DNA of 64,000 nucleotides, from the NCBI GenBank assembly GCA_015075405.1, contig JABTUK010000005.1, positions 372,001-436,000 of the forward strand. The letters are read 5' to 3'. Under the pieces are notes generated by a model. That model did no database searches, had not been told where the DNA came from, and saw nothing but the letters and a program-made list of their open reading frames with translations. The position numbers and the translations under genes were made by a program. Shown in pieces: positions 56,801 to 63,558 of the stretch. The DNA is from Anaerolineales bacterium. GTDB lineage: Bacteria; Chloroflexota; Anaerolineae; 4572-78; J111. The stretch's first letter is position 1; the number at the start of each line of letters is the position of its first letter.

Positions 56801-58609
56801 GTGGTAGCTGTAACCCCACCAATCGTAGGCAATGGCCCTGGCTTCGGGCGTAAGCTGCTCGTCGCCTGCCAGATCGAGCAGAGCGGGCCGCATAGAGGCC
56901 CACTGGCCGGACAACCAACCTTCCACAAGCGATTTTGGATTTACGATTTCAGATTTCAGATTTACGATTTCAGATTTACGATTTACGATTTGAGGTTCGT
57001 GAGTTTGCTCCCCTGCTCCCCTGCTGTCTATCAGATCAAACATAAAAGCCGGCTGCTCATTGAGGGCTTCCAACAGACTCGCTCGCCACAAATTCAGAGT
57101 ATCCGGGGATAAGGGCTGGTCTGGCGTTATCAAGCTCAAACTGTGGCGCAAACGTTCCAGCAGCACGGCGGCGTAGGGGGAAGCGGCCAAATCTGCGGCT
57201 GGGGCAGTCTCTCTGATTTTGGGGGCGCGCGGACCGGGCTGGAGCGGGGTCAGCGCGTCGGGGTCCGATTGAGGCTGGACGGAACGCTGCTCCGGGCGTA
57301 GAGCAGCCAGTTGTTGGTCGAGATAGTCGAGTAAATTTTGTTTTAAGGCGAGGAGGTCCGGTTTGGCCTCGGCCAGCAGAGCGGCCGCCAGGGTGCGGTC
57401 CAGGCTGAACTGGCCCGGCAGATGGCCCGACCGGACCAGGGTGGGCTGGCCGACAAGCCATTTGAAAGCGGTTTTGACTTCGGCGCTGCCGAGAAGGACA
57501 GCCAGCCGGTTCTGATCGAAGGCGCCGGCCAGGGCGGCTTTTTCCAGCCAGCCGCGTTGGGTTTCGGTAAAGAGGGAGATTGGAGATTGGACGCTTTGCG
57601 TGGAGATTTGGGGAACGCCGGTGGCAACCCAGACATTCAGCCATAAAGGGGAGTATTCGGTAAGCTGGCCGATCTGCTCGATGGTGGCGGGGTCGGTGAC
57701 GGTGCTGTTTTTCTGGATAAAGTCGGTTAGTTCGGCAGGGGTGAAGGGTTGCAGGGGCAAGGGCAAGATAAAATCGGCCCAGGCTTGCCAGCGCGGGTCG
57801 GTGGCCAATAAGTCGCCGCGTCCGGCAATGACCAGCCGTAAATCGCAGGTAATCAGTTCGCGGGCCTGGCCGAGTAAATGAGTCAGCAGCCAGTCGTTGA
57901 CCACCGAATAAATTTGCTCAAAGGTATCAAATATCAGCACCACCTTGTGGGGGCGAGGCAGCTCGATAGAGTTTCCTGGTTCATCCTCACTTTGGCTTCG
58001 AGCTGCCTCGCCCCTACTCGAAACCTGATTCAGATCGGTTATCAGGGCCTCGGTGAGCAAGCCGATGGGGTTATCAAAGGCCAGGGCTGTATCGGCGGCG
58101 TCCCAGTGAAGATCATCCTGGGAGTCGGGCCGTTCGAGCGAAAGCTCTTTTTTGTGGGCCGATAGAGGGGAATCAACGCCCAGAAGGGTGGCGCGATAGA
58201 AACGGTGCAGTAGTTGTTTAGGGTCGCGGCTGCGGCTGATGGCCCGGTTTAGCAGGGCCTGTCGCTTTTGGAAAAGCCGGTCAAAGTGGGGGGTGGGCAC
58301 AGCCTCGCCCTCGCGGTGCAGGCTGTTGGCCAGCGCCCGCAGCAGGCGCACGCCGTCGTGGCCGAAGCCGGCCCCGGCATCGAGGCGGCTAAAAATGGTC
58401 TCTGCCGGGCGATACCACTCCAACTCGTCGAGCAGGCGGGTTTTGCCCAGGCCCCCCGCGCCAGAGAGGGCGGTAATGAGACGCACTTCGGGATGGTCGG
58501 GCGGGCGATGGTAGTGGAGCCGGTAGAGTCCCATTTCTTTTTCGCGCCCGGCAAAGAGCGTTTGGCCGGCTTCGGGCCGGGGCCGGGGGTTACGATGAGC
58601 GAAGGGCAT
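50819..58609 (-). CDS. Giant STAND-NTPase/TPR protein (2596 aa)
   Basis: An N-terminal NTPase (Walker A SGAGGLGKTRLL near residue 48, Walker B VVLIFDTFEQ near residue 235) of about 600 residues is followed by almost 2000 residues of TPR units, roughly 55 copies of the 34-residue form AIEDFNQALRLNPxxAxxFYxRGLAY. No membrane helix or catalytic effector domain is visible at the C-terminus, so it looks like a scaffold or switch. AGAGG precedes the ATG at 58609; the frame upstream is tandem-repeat DNA. Inside the gene at least five segments are tandem-unit or palindromic repeats that keep the frame (54527, 55531, 55898, 56596, 56931). It is followed by the methyltransferase gene after 7 bases. Confidence 0.85.
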   Translation of the reverse strand: MPFAHRNPRPRPEAGQTLFAGREKEMGLYRLHYHRPPDHPEVRLITALSGAGGLGKTRLLDELEWYRPAETIFSRLDAGAGFGHDGVRLLRALANSLHREGEAVPTPHFDRLFQKRQALLNRAISRSRDPKQLLHRFYRATLLGVDSPLSAHKKELSLERPDSQDDLHWDAADTALAFDNPIGLLTEALITDLNQVSSRGEAARSQSEDEPGNSIELPRPHKVVLIFDTFEQIYSVVNDWLLTHLLGQARELITCDLRLVIAGRGDLLATDPRWQAWADFILPLPLQPFTPAELTDFIQKNSTVTDPATIEQIGQLTEYSPLWLNVWVATGVPQISTQSVQSPISLFTETQRGWLEKAALAGAFDQNRLAVLLGSAEVKTAFKWLVGQPTLVRSGHLPGQFSLDRTLAAALLAEAKPDLLALKQNLLDYLDQQLAALRPEQRSVQPQSDPDALTPLQPGPRAPKIRETAPAADLAASPYAAVLLERLRHSLSLITPDQPLSPDTLNLWRASLLEALNEQPAFMFDLIDSRGAGEQTHEPQIVNRKSEIVNLKSEIVNPKSLVEGWLSGQWASMRPALLDLAGDEQLTPEARAIAYDWWGYSYHASGEPEKAIEIYQQGLALTPRQPSLYLSRGLAYFDQRRFAEAIEDFTHILSNRRSAARPELVEWVSGQRSFLFHLRGLAYARLPVPNDLNAIEDYNQALRLDPDDSAVFVDRGLAFARQGNYQRAGEDYNQAIQLTPTNAAAYFYRGLAQIQQANVDAAIQDYSQAIHLRPEYAEALYQRGLAYVSQNNLAGAIADFSQALELNPHDAASYRQRGLAYVQQDNFTQAVDDFDQAIRLDPADRVSYFNLGLASMRQQDPVRAIRHFDRALEQGSGGAGGQGSQVQSPIPDGHAVFNLQSPISGPTFRATAFYQRGLAYAMPPLLNYQRAIENFDEAIQLTPEAARAPLLYQRGLAWAGYGDDSRAIQDLDHALQLNPLYALAFYQRGLAYSRRHDFARAVEDFDQAIGVEGVALKVQRSTFNVQLDNLQRSDAFNERGCAHARLGNTAQAIADFEQALQLNERNAAVFKNRGGVYFSAGDMPSAIEDFNRALALSQGSDGEALIQRGRAFAAQRDYGQALKDFNTAIKLNPENEAAFFQRGCAYAEQSAQETSQQRAIEDFSQAIFLNPKNSGAFYHRGLAYLALRDYRQALENFDQALALSETDGLELADKINLYQQRGLTYIYQKEYGRAIADFNQALKLNPQQAEAYAQRGRARAEQGDTGRAIEDYSEALKLAPPTPATLYQRGLAYAQQKKFGPAIEDFNAAIQLDASQPVYFYARGVALAAQGQPAEAIADFNQAITVSGSTLNVEHSTFNVQLSDVFNQRGLAYAAQGEFEAALENYNQAVRLSPRQAEFYFNRANAFADQPAQKYARAIEDYNQALKLDPQQALYFYRRGLAHFQQGDYASAGEDFSQAIALDNRLGLAFKYRGLAYTQQGEPLKAIEDLSRAIKLLPDDATVFYQRGLAYNGQGQPAKAIEDFNHSLKLLPGDAACLAQRGYAHAQQEHYAQAIEDYSQALKLDPRDAATFYNRALAYVAHQGSYEQALADFHQALRLNPHHADAYVQRGQVYLRQDNSDQALADFERALELEAKHADAFAGRGLAFARQNNHARAIEDYNQALRLKPDQPDLYARRGLALYQQNNDERAIQDLGEALQRLGNQGSSGDKAVCYKYLGLAYARQANTAQALEAFDHATNLLLAEAKAKKRGSGEAAASASSLQLLAASALDPEAQAAEIFTQRGLLYAAQDNILQAIDAFNQAVKLNPRDAEALYQRGLAYSRQNDLVQAIADFNEAISLNPASAQTYFQRGLALAQQGNHKEAIEDYNQSLRLSPQQIEVIYQKALAYVQLGRPVEAIETLNLALRLKPANPAALYQRGRAYFEQNNYAQAAQDFNQALALNPPPDIKAGSLHYRGLTASRRAEYVRAIEDFNQAVALEPDNAALLNERGRAHSGAGDHDRAIEDFNRAIQLEPHLVEALANRGLVHSRRGDYVRAIADYDQAISVERGTLKVKAEDEARLYRYRGLAFVRMEEYFKAVDDFNQALRLHPGDAFTLNQRGFAQYQLKNYPLALEDFDEALRLNPKQADALHHRGCVYLDQGDPAQAVKDFNQAIRLRPQNAETFFSRGRALVLQNETQRAINDFTQAIQLNPDQANYYYQRGLAFAYQNDANRAIDDFKQAIRLNPKEADMFHNLGLALAHQGKYEEALENYQQALRLKPDSVEMRQNRGLAHAALRHFEEAIADFSHALQLDPDNAATYNYRGSVYANNRYYPQAIDDFTQAILLSPKEAGYYHNRGIIYMQQNAINAAIEDFNQAIRLNPEDPAVYANCGNAYFKQGDYLRAIEDYNQALRLDANNAATFKNRGLAYDRLGNLQQAIKDYSRAIRLTPDDISAYTYRAAAYEALNEYQQAIGDYDRVLAADPSDAGALHSRALAYYALGNFELALRDFNGVIDLDPNDAAAFHNRGLTFYNQGNYTPAMRDFDQAIRLDPDDADAVYHKACVLARLGQDEAAVTWLTQALELDPSKREYASNSSDFEGLWYKPAFRRLFGYQ
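54527..54567. repeat. Tandem-unit hairpin in the TPR gene (TTGAACGTTGAA)
   Basis: TTGAACGTTGAAGGTTGAA mirrored by TTCAACATTCAACGTTGAA. In frame, between two TPR units. Confidence 0.75.
55531..55566. repeat. Tandem units GTTGAAC in the TPR gene
   Basis: Four GTTGAAC units followed by CTTCAAC. In frame, at a TPR boundary. Confidence 0.75.
55898..55994. repeat. Tandem units GGAGATT and GCTCCCCT in the TPR gene
   Basis: GGAGATTGGAGATTGGAGATT, a spacer, again GGAGATT, then CCCCTGC units. It adds about 30 residues between two TPRs without breaking the frame. Confidence 0.75.
56596..56650. repeat. Palindromic repeat piece in the TPR gene
   Basis: ATTCGACAAGCTCAGGGCGAG matches the common palindrome also seen inside 30817-30958, flanked by GACCGCTGACC units. 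Confidence 0.6.
56931..57026. repeat. Tandem units GATTTACGATTTCA in the TPR gene
   Basis: About eight ATTTACG/ATTTCAG units followed by GCTCCCCT units. The encoded peptide contains repeated SEIVN. Same units as in recD2 at 14989-15060. Confidence 0.8.
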
Positions 58610-58637
58610 GGTCTGACCTCTGGAATGTACAAAGTTG

Positions 58638-58713
58638 TGAGGCGATGAGAAGTGAGGCGAGGAGGCGAGGAAATTTTTGTCCTCGCCTCCTCGCTTCACG
58701 CTTCCTCGCCTCA
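58638..58713. repeat. Tandem-unit hairpin (GGCGAGGAGGCGAGG)
   Basis: GAAGTGAGGCGAGGAGGCGA mirrored by TCGCCTCCTCGCTTCACGC around AAATTTTTG. It lies between the divergent TPR and YjbQ genes. Confidence 0.75.
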
Positions 58714-58794
58714 ACAGAATAGATTAACATGAAACAGGCCGGGGGACAATTGTTAGAGCGGGAATTGCGTGCTAAAATTTTAACAGGAGCTTTT

Positions 58795-59217
58795 ATGGCC
58801 TGGTATCAAACTACGTTTCGACTGCCGCCTTTCCGGCGGGGATTTCATGTGATTACCCATTTGATCGAAGCCAATGCGCCGGATATTCAGCGTTTTAAAA
58901 TTGGCCTGGCCCACATTTTTCTGCACCACACCTCGGCCAGCCTGACCCTCAACGAAAACGCCGATCCGACGGTGCGGGTTGATTTTGAGAGCCACTTCAA
59001 TCAGATGGTCCCCGAAAATGCTGCCTACTATCGCCACAATTATGAAGGGTCGGACGATATGCCGGCTCACCTCAAAGCCTCGCTGCTGGGCAGTTTTTTG
59101 ACCATTCCCATCACCGCTGGTCGTTTGAACCTGGGAACCTGGCAGGGAGTCTACCTGTGCGAGCACCGCGATCACGGCGGCAGCCGCACGGTCACGGTGA
59201 CGCTGCAAGGGGAATGA
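58795..59217 (+). CDS. YjbQ family protein (UPF0047)
   Basis: 140 residues. The conserved HHTSASLTLNENADPTVR segment (about residue 43), GSFLTIPITAGRLNLGTWQGVYLCEHR and the DHGG turn identify the family, which has a compact trimeric fold and, in some members, weak thiamine-phosphate synthase activity. CAGGAG lies 7 bases before the ATG at 58795; a longer frame from 58729 has no ribosome site. Confidence 0.92.
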   Translation: MAWYQTTFRLPPFRRGFHVITHLIEANAPDIQRFKIGLAHIFLHHTSASLTLNENADPTVRVDFESHFNQMVPENAAYYRHNYEGSDDMPAHLKASLLGSFLTIPITAGRLNLGTWQGVYLCEHRDHGGSRTVTVTLQGE

Positions 59218-59312
59218 GGGAATGAGCGAATGGCGAATGAACGAATGGCGAACTATAAAAACGTTGCCATCTGCAAAGGCAACATTCGCCTATTCGCCAT
59301 TCGTCATTCATT
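59214..59312. repeat. Tandem-unit hairpin (GAATGGCGAATGAAC)
   Basis: GCGAATGGCGAATGAACGAA on the left mirrors TTCGCCATTCGTCATTC on the right around a 45-base loop. It lies between yjbQ and the alpha/beta hydrolase. Confidence 0.75.
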
Positions 59313-59319
59313 TTGGCGT

Positions 59320-60132
59320 ATGCTCTGGGTAATTGTTGGACTGTTGCTAATTGGCTATCTCGGCCTGGCCGCGCTGCTCTTTTTGGGGCAGGAGCGGCTC
59401 ATTTACTTTCCCACCCGAACCTGGCTGGCAACGCCGGCCCAGGCGGGTCTACCTTATGAGGAGATTTGGCTTGAAAGCGCAGATAAAGTAAAGCTGTCTG
59501 GCTGGTTTGTTCCAGCCGAGTCAGCCAGAGGAGTGATTCTATTTTTTCACGGCAACGGCGGCAATATTTCGCACCGGCTCGACTCGCTGGAACTGTTTCA
59601 CCGCTTGGGGTGGAGCACTTTTATCATTGATTATCGTGGTTACGGCCAGAGTGAAGGCCAGCCCGGCGAGCAGGGCACGTATCTCGACGCTGAGGCGGCC
59701 TGGCGCTTTCTGGTCGAAGAAAAGCAGGTTACGCCTGCTCAAATTATCCTCTTTGGCGAGTCGCTGGGCGGGGCGGTAGCATCTCGGCTGGCTCAAACTC
59801 ATTCGCCGCAAGCCTTGATTTTGCTCTCCACCTTTACCTCCATCCCCGATATGGGCGCGCAAACCTATCCCTTTTTGCCCGTTCGACTGCTGGCGCGGGT
59901 CCATTACAACACCCTGGCCCGCCTGCCGGAAATTACCTGCCCGGTGCTGATTATCCACAGCCCCGACGACGAGGTGGTACCCTACAGTCACGGGCAAAAA
60001 CTGTTCGAGGCGGCCAACGCGCCGAAGGAATTTTTGAAGCTGCGGGGCGGCCACAACGAGGGCGTCTTGTTGGAAGCGGCGGCCTATGAAGCGGGCCTGG
60101 AGGCTTTCCTCGACCGGTACAGCGGTCGCTAA
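59320..60132 (+). CDS. Membrane-anchored alpha/beta hydrolase (BEM46/S33-like)
   Basis: 270 residues. An N-terminal membrane helix (WVIVGLLLIGYLGLAALLFL) anchors the domain. FHGNGGNISHRL forms the oxyanion region, GESLGG the nucleophile elbow (Ser near residue 150), SPDDEVVP the acid and GGHNEG the His, so the triad is full. The family includes esterases and peptidases of unknown substrate. I place the start at the ATG at 59320 because the sequence upstream in frame is hairpin repeat; no strong ribosome site is seen. Confidence 0.85.
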   Translation: MLWVIVGLLLIGYLGLAALLFLGQERLIYFPTRTWLATPAQAGLPYEEIWLESADKVKLSGWFVPAESARGVILFFHGNGGNISHRLDSLELFHRLGWSTFIIDYRGYGQSEGQPGEQGTYLDAEAAWRFLVEEKQVTPAQIILFGESLGGAVASRLAQTHSPQALILLSTFTSIPDMGAQTYPFLPVRLLARVHYNTLARLPEITCPVLIIHSPDDEVVPYSHGQKLFEAANAPKEFLKLRGGHNEGVLLEAAAYEAGLEAFLDRYSGR

Positions 60133-60140
60133 CCTGATTT

Positions 60141-60446
60141 TTAAGCTGCCATTTTGTACGGTTTTACTTCCCATTCCAGCCGGCTTGCCAGCGCATCTTC
60201 CGTCATATCCAGATCGTAATCCATTTGTAGCCCCAGCCAAAATTGGGGTGACATCCCAAAGTATCGCCCCAGGCGCAGGGCTGTATCGGCGGTTATGCTT
60301 CTTTTGCCCAACACAATCTCATTAATCCGCCGGGCGGGAACCCCTATATCCAAAGCCAAACGATTCTGGCTTAAGCTCATGGGCTTCAAAAATTCTTCCA
60401 TTAATACTTCGCCGGGATGGATAGGCGTTAACGCTTTCTCACTCAT
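60141..60446 (-). CDS. higA: HigA-type antitoxin (XRE family)
   Basis: 101 residues. The start PIHPGEVLMEEFLKPMSLSQ and the helix-turn-helix that follows (NRLALDIGVPARRINEIVLG) are diagnostic of HigA; the C-terminal part DLDMTEDALASRLEWEV-type is typical too. It should neutralise HigB and repress the operon. GAGG precedes the ATG. It begins 12 bases after the toxin gene. Confidence 0.93.
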   Translation of the reverse strand: MSEKALTPIHPGEVLMEEFLKPMSLSQNRLALDIGVPARRINEIVLGKRSITADTALRLGRYFGMSPQFWLGLQMDYDLDMTEDALASRLEWEVKPYKMAA

Positions 60447-60458
60447 TCGTCTATACCT

Positions 60459-60740
60459 CTAATGATAATCCACAATTTCCACCTCATAAACATCCCCATT
60501 GTCCCATTCAAAACAAATTCGCCACTGATCGTTAATCCGAATGCTAAACTGATTCACACGGTCGCCGGACAATTTTTCTAAGCGGTTAGCAGGTGGAACA
60601 CGTAAATCCTGGAGAGTCATAGCGCGATTAAGCATCCGAAGCTTACGCAAAGCTACCTGTTGAATTTCCTGGGGTAACTTCGGGGAATGTTGGCGATTAA
60701 AAATCTTTTCAGTATCTTTGGACTTGAAAGACCTAATCAC
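60459..60740 (-). CDS. higB: HigB-type toxin (RelE family mRNA interferase)
   Basis: 93 residues, starting with a GTG at 60740. VIRSFKSKDTEKIFNRQ, LRVPPANRLEKLSGDR and the final QWRICFEWDNGDVYEVEIVDYH are all characteristic of HigB, including the C-terminal catalytic Arg/His region. It cleaves ribosome-bound mRNA when freed. Toxin-first order is normal for higBA. Confidence 0.93.
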   Translation of the reverse strand: MIRSFKSKDTEKIFNRQHSPKLPQEIQQVALRKLRMLNRAMTLQDLRVPPANRLEKLSGDRVNQFSIRINDQWRICFEWDNGDVYEVEIVDYH

Positions 60741-60799
60741 TTCTAAATTATATAACGCATCACGTTAAACGTCAAACGTTATGATAAAATTGGATCAAT

Positions 60800-63475
60800 T
60801 CACTTCTCCCCAAACCGCCGCCGATACTCAGCCGCAACGGCCTCCCCGGCGGCGGCCATCAAGTGGCCGACTGAAGGATGTCCAATCAATGCTGTCACAG
60901 CCTCCGCTAGGGGCGGAACGTTTTTGCCAAACCAACTTTTGACATAGGCCAGGGTATCCAGGTCAGGGGGGTTGCAGGTGAAGGCTTCGCGCAGTTCATG
61001 GAGACGTTCCAGGGCGGCGGCTTTTTTTTCGGGGGGCGCTTCGGCGGTCACATCCGCTTGTAAATGATCGAGCTGTTCATAGATTATCGCCAGATGGCTC
61101 TCGGTCCTGGGAGCCAGAGGTTCAACCGCCCGCGCGGCGTTGCCCCAGTTGGCCGAAACATAGGAGTTGGTCATCGTCCCAATCTGCACAAAACTCTGCC
61201 CGCTGGCAACCTGGCTGGATTTGGGCAGATTGGCCAGACCGGCCGCCAACTTCCCCAGGTCATTCAACCAAGTTGGTTCGGCCCCATCCGCTGCCGGGAT
61301 TTTTACCTCTATCTCAGGAGTTGAACGTTGAACGTTCAACATTTTACGTTCGACCTTCTCAGGCGGCGGGTCAGGCAAAGCCAGGGCTTGCTGTAGAGCC
61401 TGAGCCATCTCTCCGGCGCTTTGGTAGCGCTCATCCGGGTTTTTGCTCATGGCCTTGACGATGACCTGCTCCACCGCCGCAGGCAAGTTGGGATTAAGGC
61501 TGGTTGGCAGAGGCCAGGACTCATTGACCAGCTTCAGCACAATCGCAATCGGATGGTCGCCTTCAAAAGGGACCTGCCCGGTCGCCATTTCGTACAAAAT
61601 GACGCCCAGCGAGTAAATATCGCTCCGCTTGTCTACCGTTTCACCCTGGGCCTGCTCCGGCGACATATAAGCCGGCGTGCCGATGACCGCATTTTTGCTG
61701 GTGTAACTGGGCATGCTCATAATCCGGGCGATGCCAAAATCGGTCAGCACCACCCGCCGGCGAGGGGTAAACATGATATTGGCCGGTTTCAAATCGCGGT
61801 GGATGACCTCCCGTTCGTGGGCATAATCTATGGCATTAGCCAAAGCTCCAAAAACAGCAGCAGTTTCGGTCAGGGGCAGCAATTCATGGCGCTCCTTATA
61901 CTTCTTTAGCTCGGCCTCCAGGGTCGAGCCTTCCACAAACTCCATGACCATGTAGTACAGGTCATCCTCACGAGCAAAATCAAACACCTGGACAATGTTG
62001 GAATGGTGCAGCCCGGCGACGGCCATGGCCTCGCTTTCAAACCGCTCGATAAACTCTTCGTCCTCGGCCAGGTGGCTGTGAATAATTTTAACGGCTACAT
62101 AGCGGGCCAGCCCCGCCTGATAAGCTTTGTAAACATCGGCCATGCCCCCCTGTCCCAACCGCTCAACCAGATGGTAGCGGCCCAAATCTCGACCGACCAG
62201 ATCGCGCCGTGCCGCCGTGACAATCTCATAGTAGGGTTGATGTTTTTCATACACCCGGCGATTGTTTTCACGGGCCAGGGCCAGCAGGTCGTCAAGCTGC
62301 AAGGTCTGCTCGCAATATTCGAGTAGGCGGTCAATGATTTCGGCCTTGCCTTTGCTGCGGGCCAGTTGGTGATGGACCGGTTTAAATTCCGGCAGGTCAA
62401 AGTAGAGCCGGCGCAGTTCTTCTTCGGTCAAGGCGACGGTCAATTCGGTCAGCAGGGAGCGGATATTTTTGAGGATATAACGGGTGGTAATGACCTGCCC
62501 TTTTTTGGCCGGGTGGACCGAAATGTCCACTTCGTCCAGGGTTGGCGGGTGGTCTACGGCAGCTTTGGGCCGGGGTTCGACCTTGACCACAGCCTGCGCC
62601 AAAACCTCCTTTGCCGACACTTCGGCGCTTTTGACCTGTAAAGCGTGCTCCAGGGCCTCAGCCAAGGCTGCGCCGCCGGGGTAGCGATCACCCGGCTCTT
62701 TGGCTAACGCTTTGAGGATGACTGCTTCAAGCTCTGGGCTGAGGTCGGGCCGGCGCTGGCGCGGCGGCGGCGGCGACTCGGTTAAATGAAGCATGGCGAT
62801 ATCGTAGGGATGGGCCGCTTCAAAGGGCAGTTTGCCGGTGAAGATCTCGTACAAAATTACCCCCAGGCTGTACAAGTCGCTTTGCGGCACTGCACCGGCT
62901 GACGACACCACCTGTTCCGGGGCGATGTAATGAGGGGTGCCAAAAATTTCGCCGCGCGTCTGGTAATCCAGCAAAACCAGGCCAAAGTCGGTCAAAATGG
63001 GCTGGCCCTGCGGGTTGAGCATAATATTGGAAGGCTTAATATCACGATGGATGACGCCCTGGCTGTGGACGTAATCGAGGGCCAGGCAGACAGGCCGGAT
63101 AATCTGGCTCACTTTAGCCGGCGGCATGAACTGTTCGTCGTCGTGATACTTTGCCAAAACGGTCTCCAAATCATCGCCCTCGATATACTCCATGGCGATG
63201 TAGAGCCGCCCGTTGGCCTCGCCATAGCGATACACCCCGACCACGTGGGGATGCTTCAACTGGGCAATGGCCTGGGCTTCGCGCTCAAAGCGGGCCGTGT
63301 AGGCCGGGTCGGCCTGAAAAGGGGTATCAATGACCTTGATAGCTGCCTGGCGTTTGAGGCGAGTATCAAAACCGCGATACACCCGCGCCATGCCCCCATG
63401 CCCCAGCAACGCTTCCAGGCGATATTCGTCCAATTGTTGAGAGAGTAAATTATCAGTTAACGCTTGCTCAGTCAT
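60800..63475 (-). CDS. Tandem Ser/Thr protein kinase with an effector-associated-like middle domain
   Basis: 891 residues, no membrane helix. Kinase 1 (about 15-275): LGHGGMARVYRG, HRDIKPSNIM, TDFGLVLLD. Middle region (about 330-420): LTEEELRRLYFDLPEF, then SKGKAEIIDRLLEYCEQTLQ, resembling small effector-associated (EAD7-like) death-fold adaptors. Kinase 2 (about 425-690): LGQGGMADVYKAY, HRDLKPANIM, TDFGIARIM. A 200-residue helical tail follows and is not recognised. Both kinases have complete catalytic motifs. Kinase 2 is close to the kinase at 15891-18278. A GTTGAAC tandem repeat (61321-61354) is in frame after kinase 2. Start at 63475 begins the conserved part; the upstream frame is hairpin DNA. 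Confidence 0.85.
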   Translation of the reverse strand: MTEQALTDNLLSQQLDEYRLEALLGHGGMARVYRGFDTRLKRQAAIKVIDTPFQADPAYTARFEREAQAIAQLKHPHVVGVYRYGEANGRLYIAMEYIEGDDLETVLAKYHDDEQFMPPAKVSQIIRPVCLALDYVHSQGVIHRDIKPSNIMLNPQGQPILTDFGLVLLDYQTRGEIFGTPHYIAPEQVVSSAGAVPQSDLYSLGVILYEIFTGKLPFEAAHPYDIAMLHLTESPPPPRQRRPDLSPELEAVILKALAKEPGDRYPGGAALAEALEHALQVKSAEVSAKEVLAQAVVKVEPRPKAAVDHPPTLDEVDISVHPAKKGQVITTRYILKNIRSLLTELTVALTEEELRRLYFDLPEFKPVHHQLARSKGKAEIIDRLLEYCEQTLQLDDLLALARENNRRVYEKHQPYYEIVTAARRDLVGRDLGRYHLVERLGQGGMADVYKAYQAGLARYVAVKIIHSHLAEDEEFIERFESEAMAVAGLHHSNIVQVFDFAREDDLYYMVMEFVEGSTLEAELKKYKERHELLPLTETAAVFGALANAIDYAHEREVIHRDLKPANIMFTPRRRVVLTDFGIARIMSMPSYTSKNAVIGTPAYMSPEQAQGETVDKRSDIYSLGVILYEMATGQVPFEGDHPIAIVLKLVNESWPLPTSLNPNLPAAVEQVIVKAMSKNPDERYQSAGEMAQALQQALALPDPPPEKVERKMLNVQRSTPEIEVKIPAADGAEPTWLNDLGKLAAGLANLPKSSQVASGQSFVQIGTMTNSYVSANWGNAARAVEPLAPRTESHLAIIYEQLDHLQADVTAEAPPEKKAAALERLHELREAFTCNPPDLDTLAYVKSWFGKNVPPLAEAVTALIGHPSVGHLMAAAGEAVAAEYRRRFGEK
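61321..61354. repeat. Tandem units GTTGAAC in the tandem kinase gene
   Basis: TTGAACGTTGAACGTTCAAC, in frame, same units as at 54527 and 55531. Confidence 0.7.
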
Positions 63476-63489
63476 AACGCTCTCTTTTA

Positions 63490-63558
63490 TGATACGTGAT
63501 GCGTGATACGTGAAAGGTCTTTGCTCAGAATTATCACGCATCACGTATCACGCATCAG
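63490..63558. repeat. Tandem-unit hairpin (GATACGTGATGCGTGATACG)
   Basis: Left arm GATACGTGATGCGTGATACG, right arm ATCACGCATCACGTATCACG. It lies between two minus-strand genes. Confidence 0.8.

Noticed and set aside
55898..57026. CRISPR-like direct repeats
   Set aside because: Units are 7-8 bases, contiguous, without unique spacers, and lie in a coding frame.
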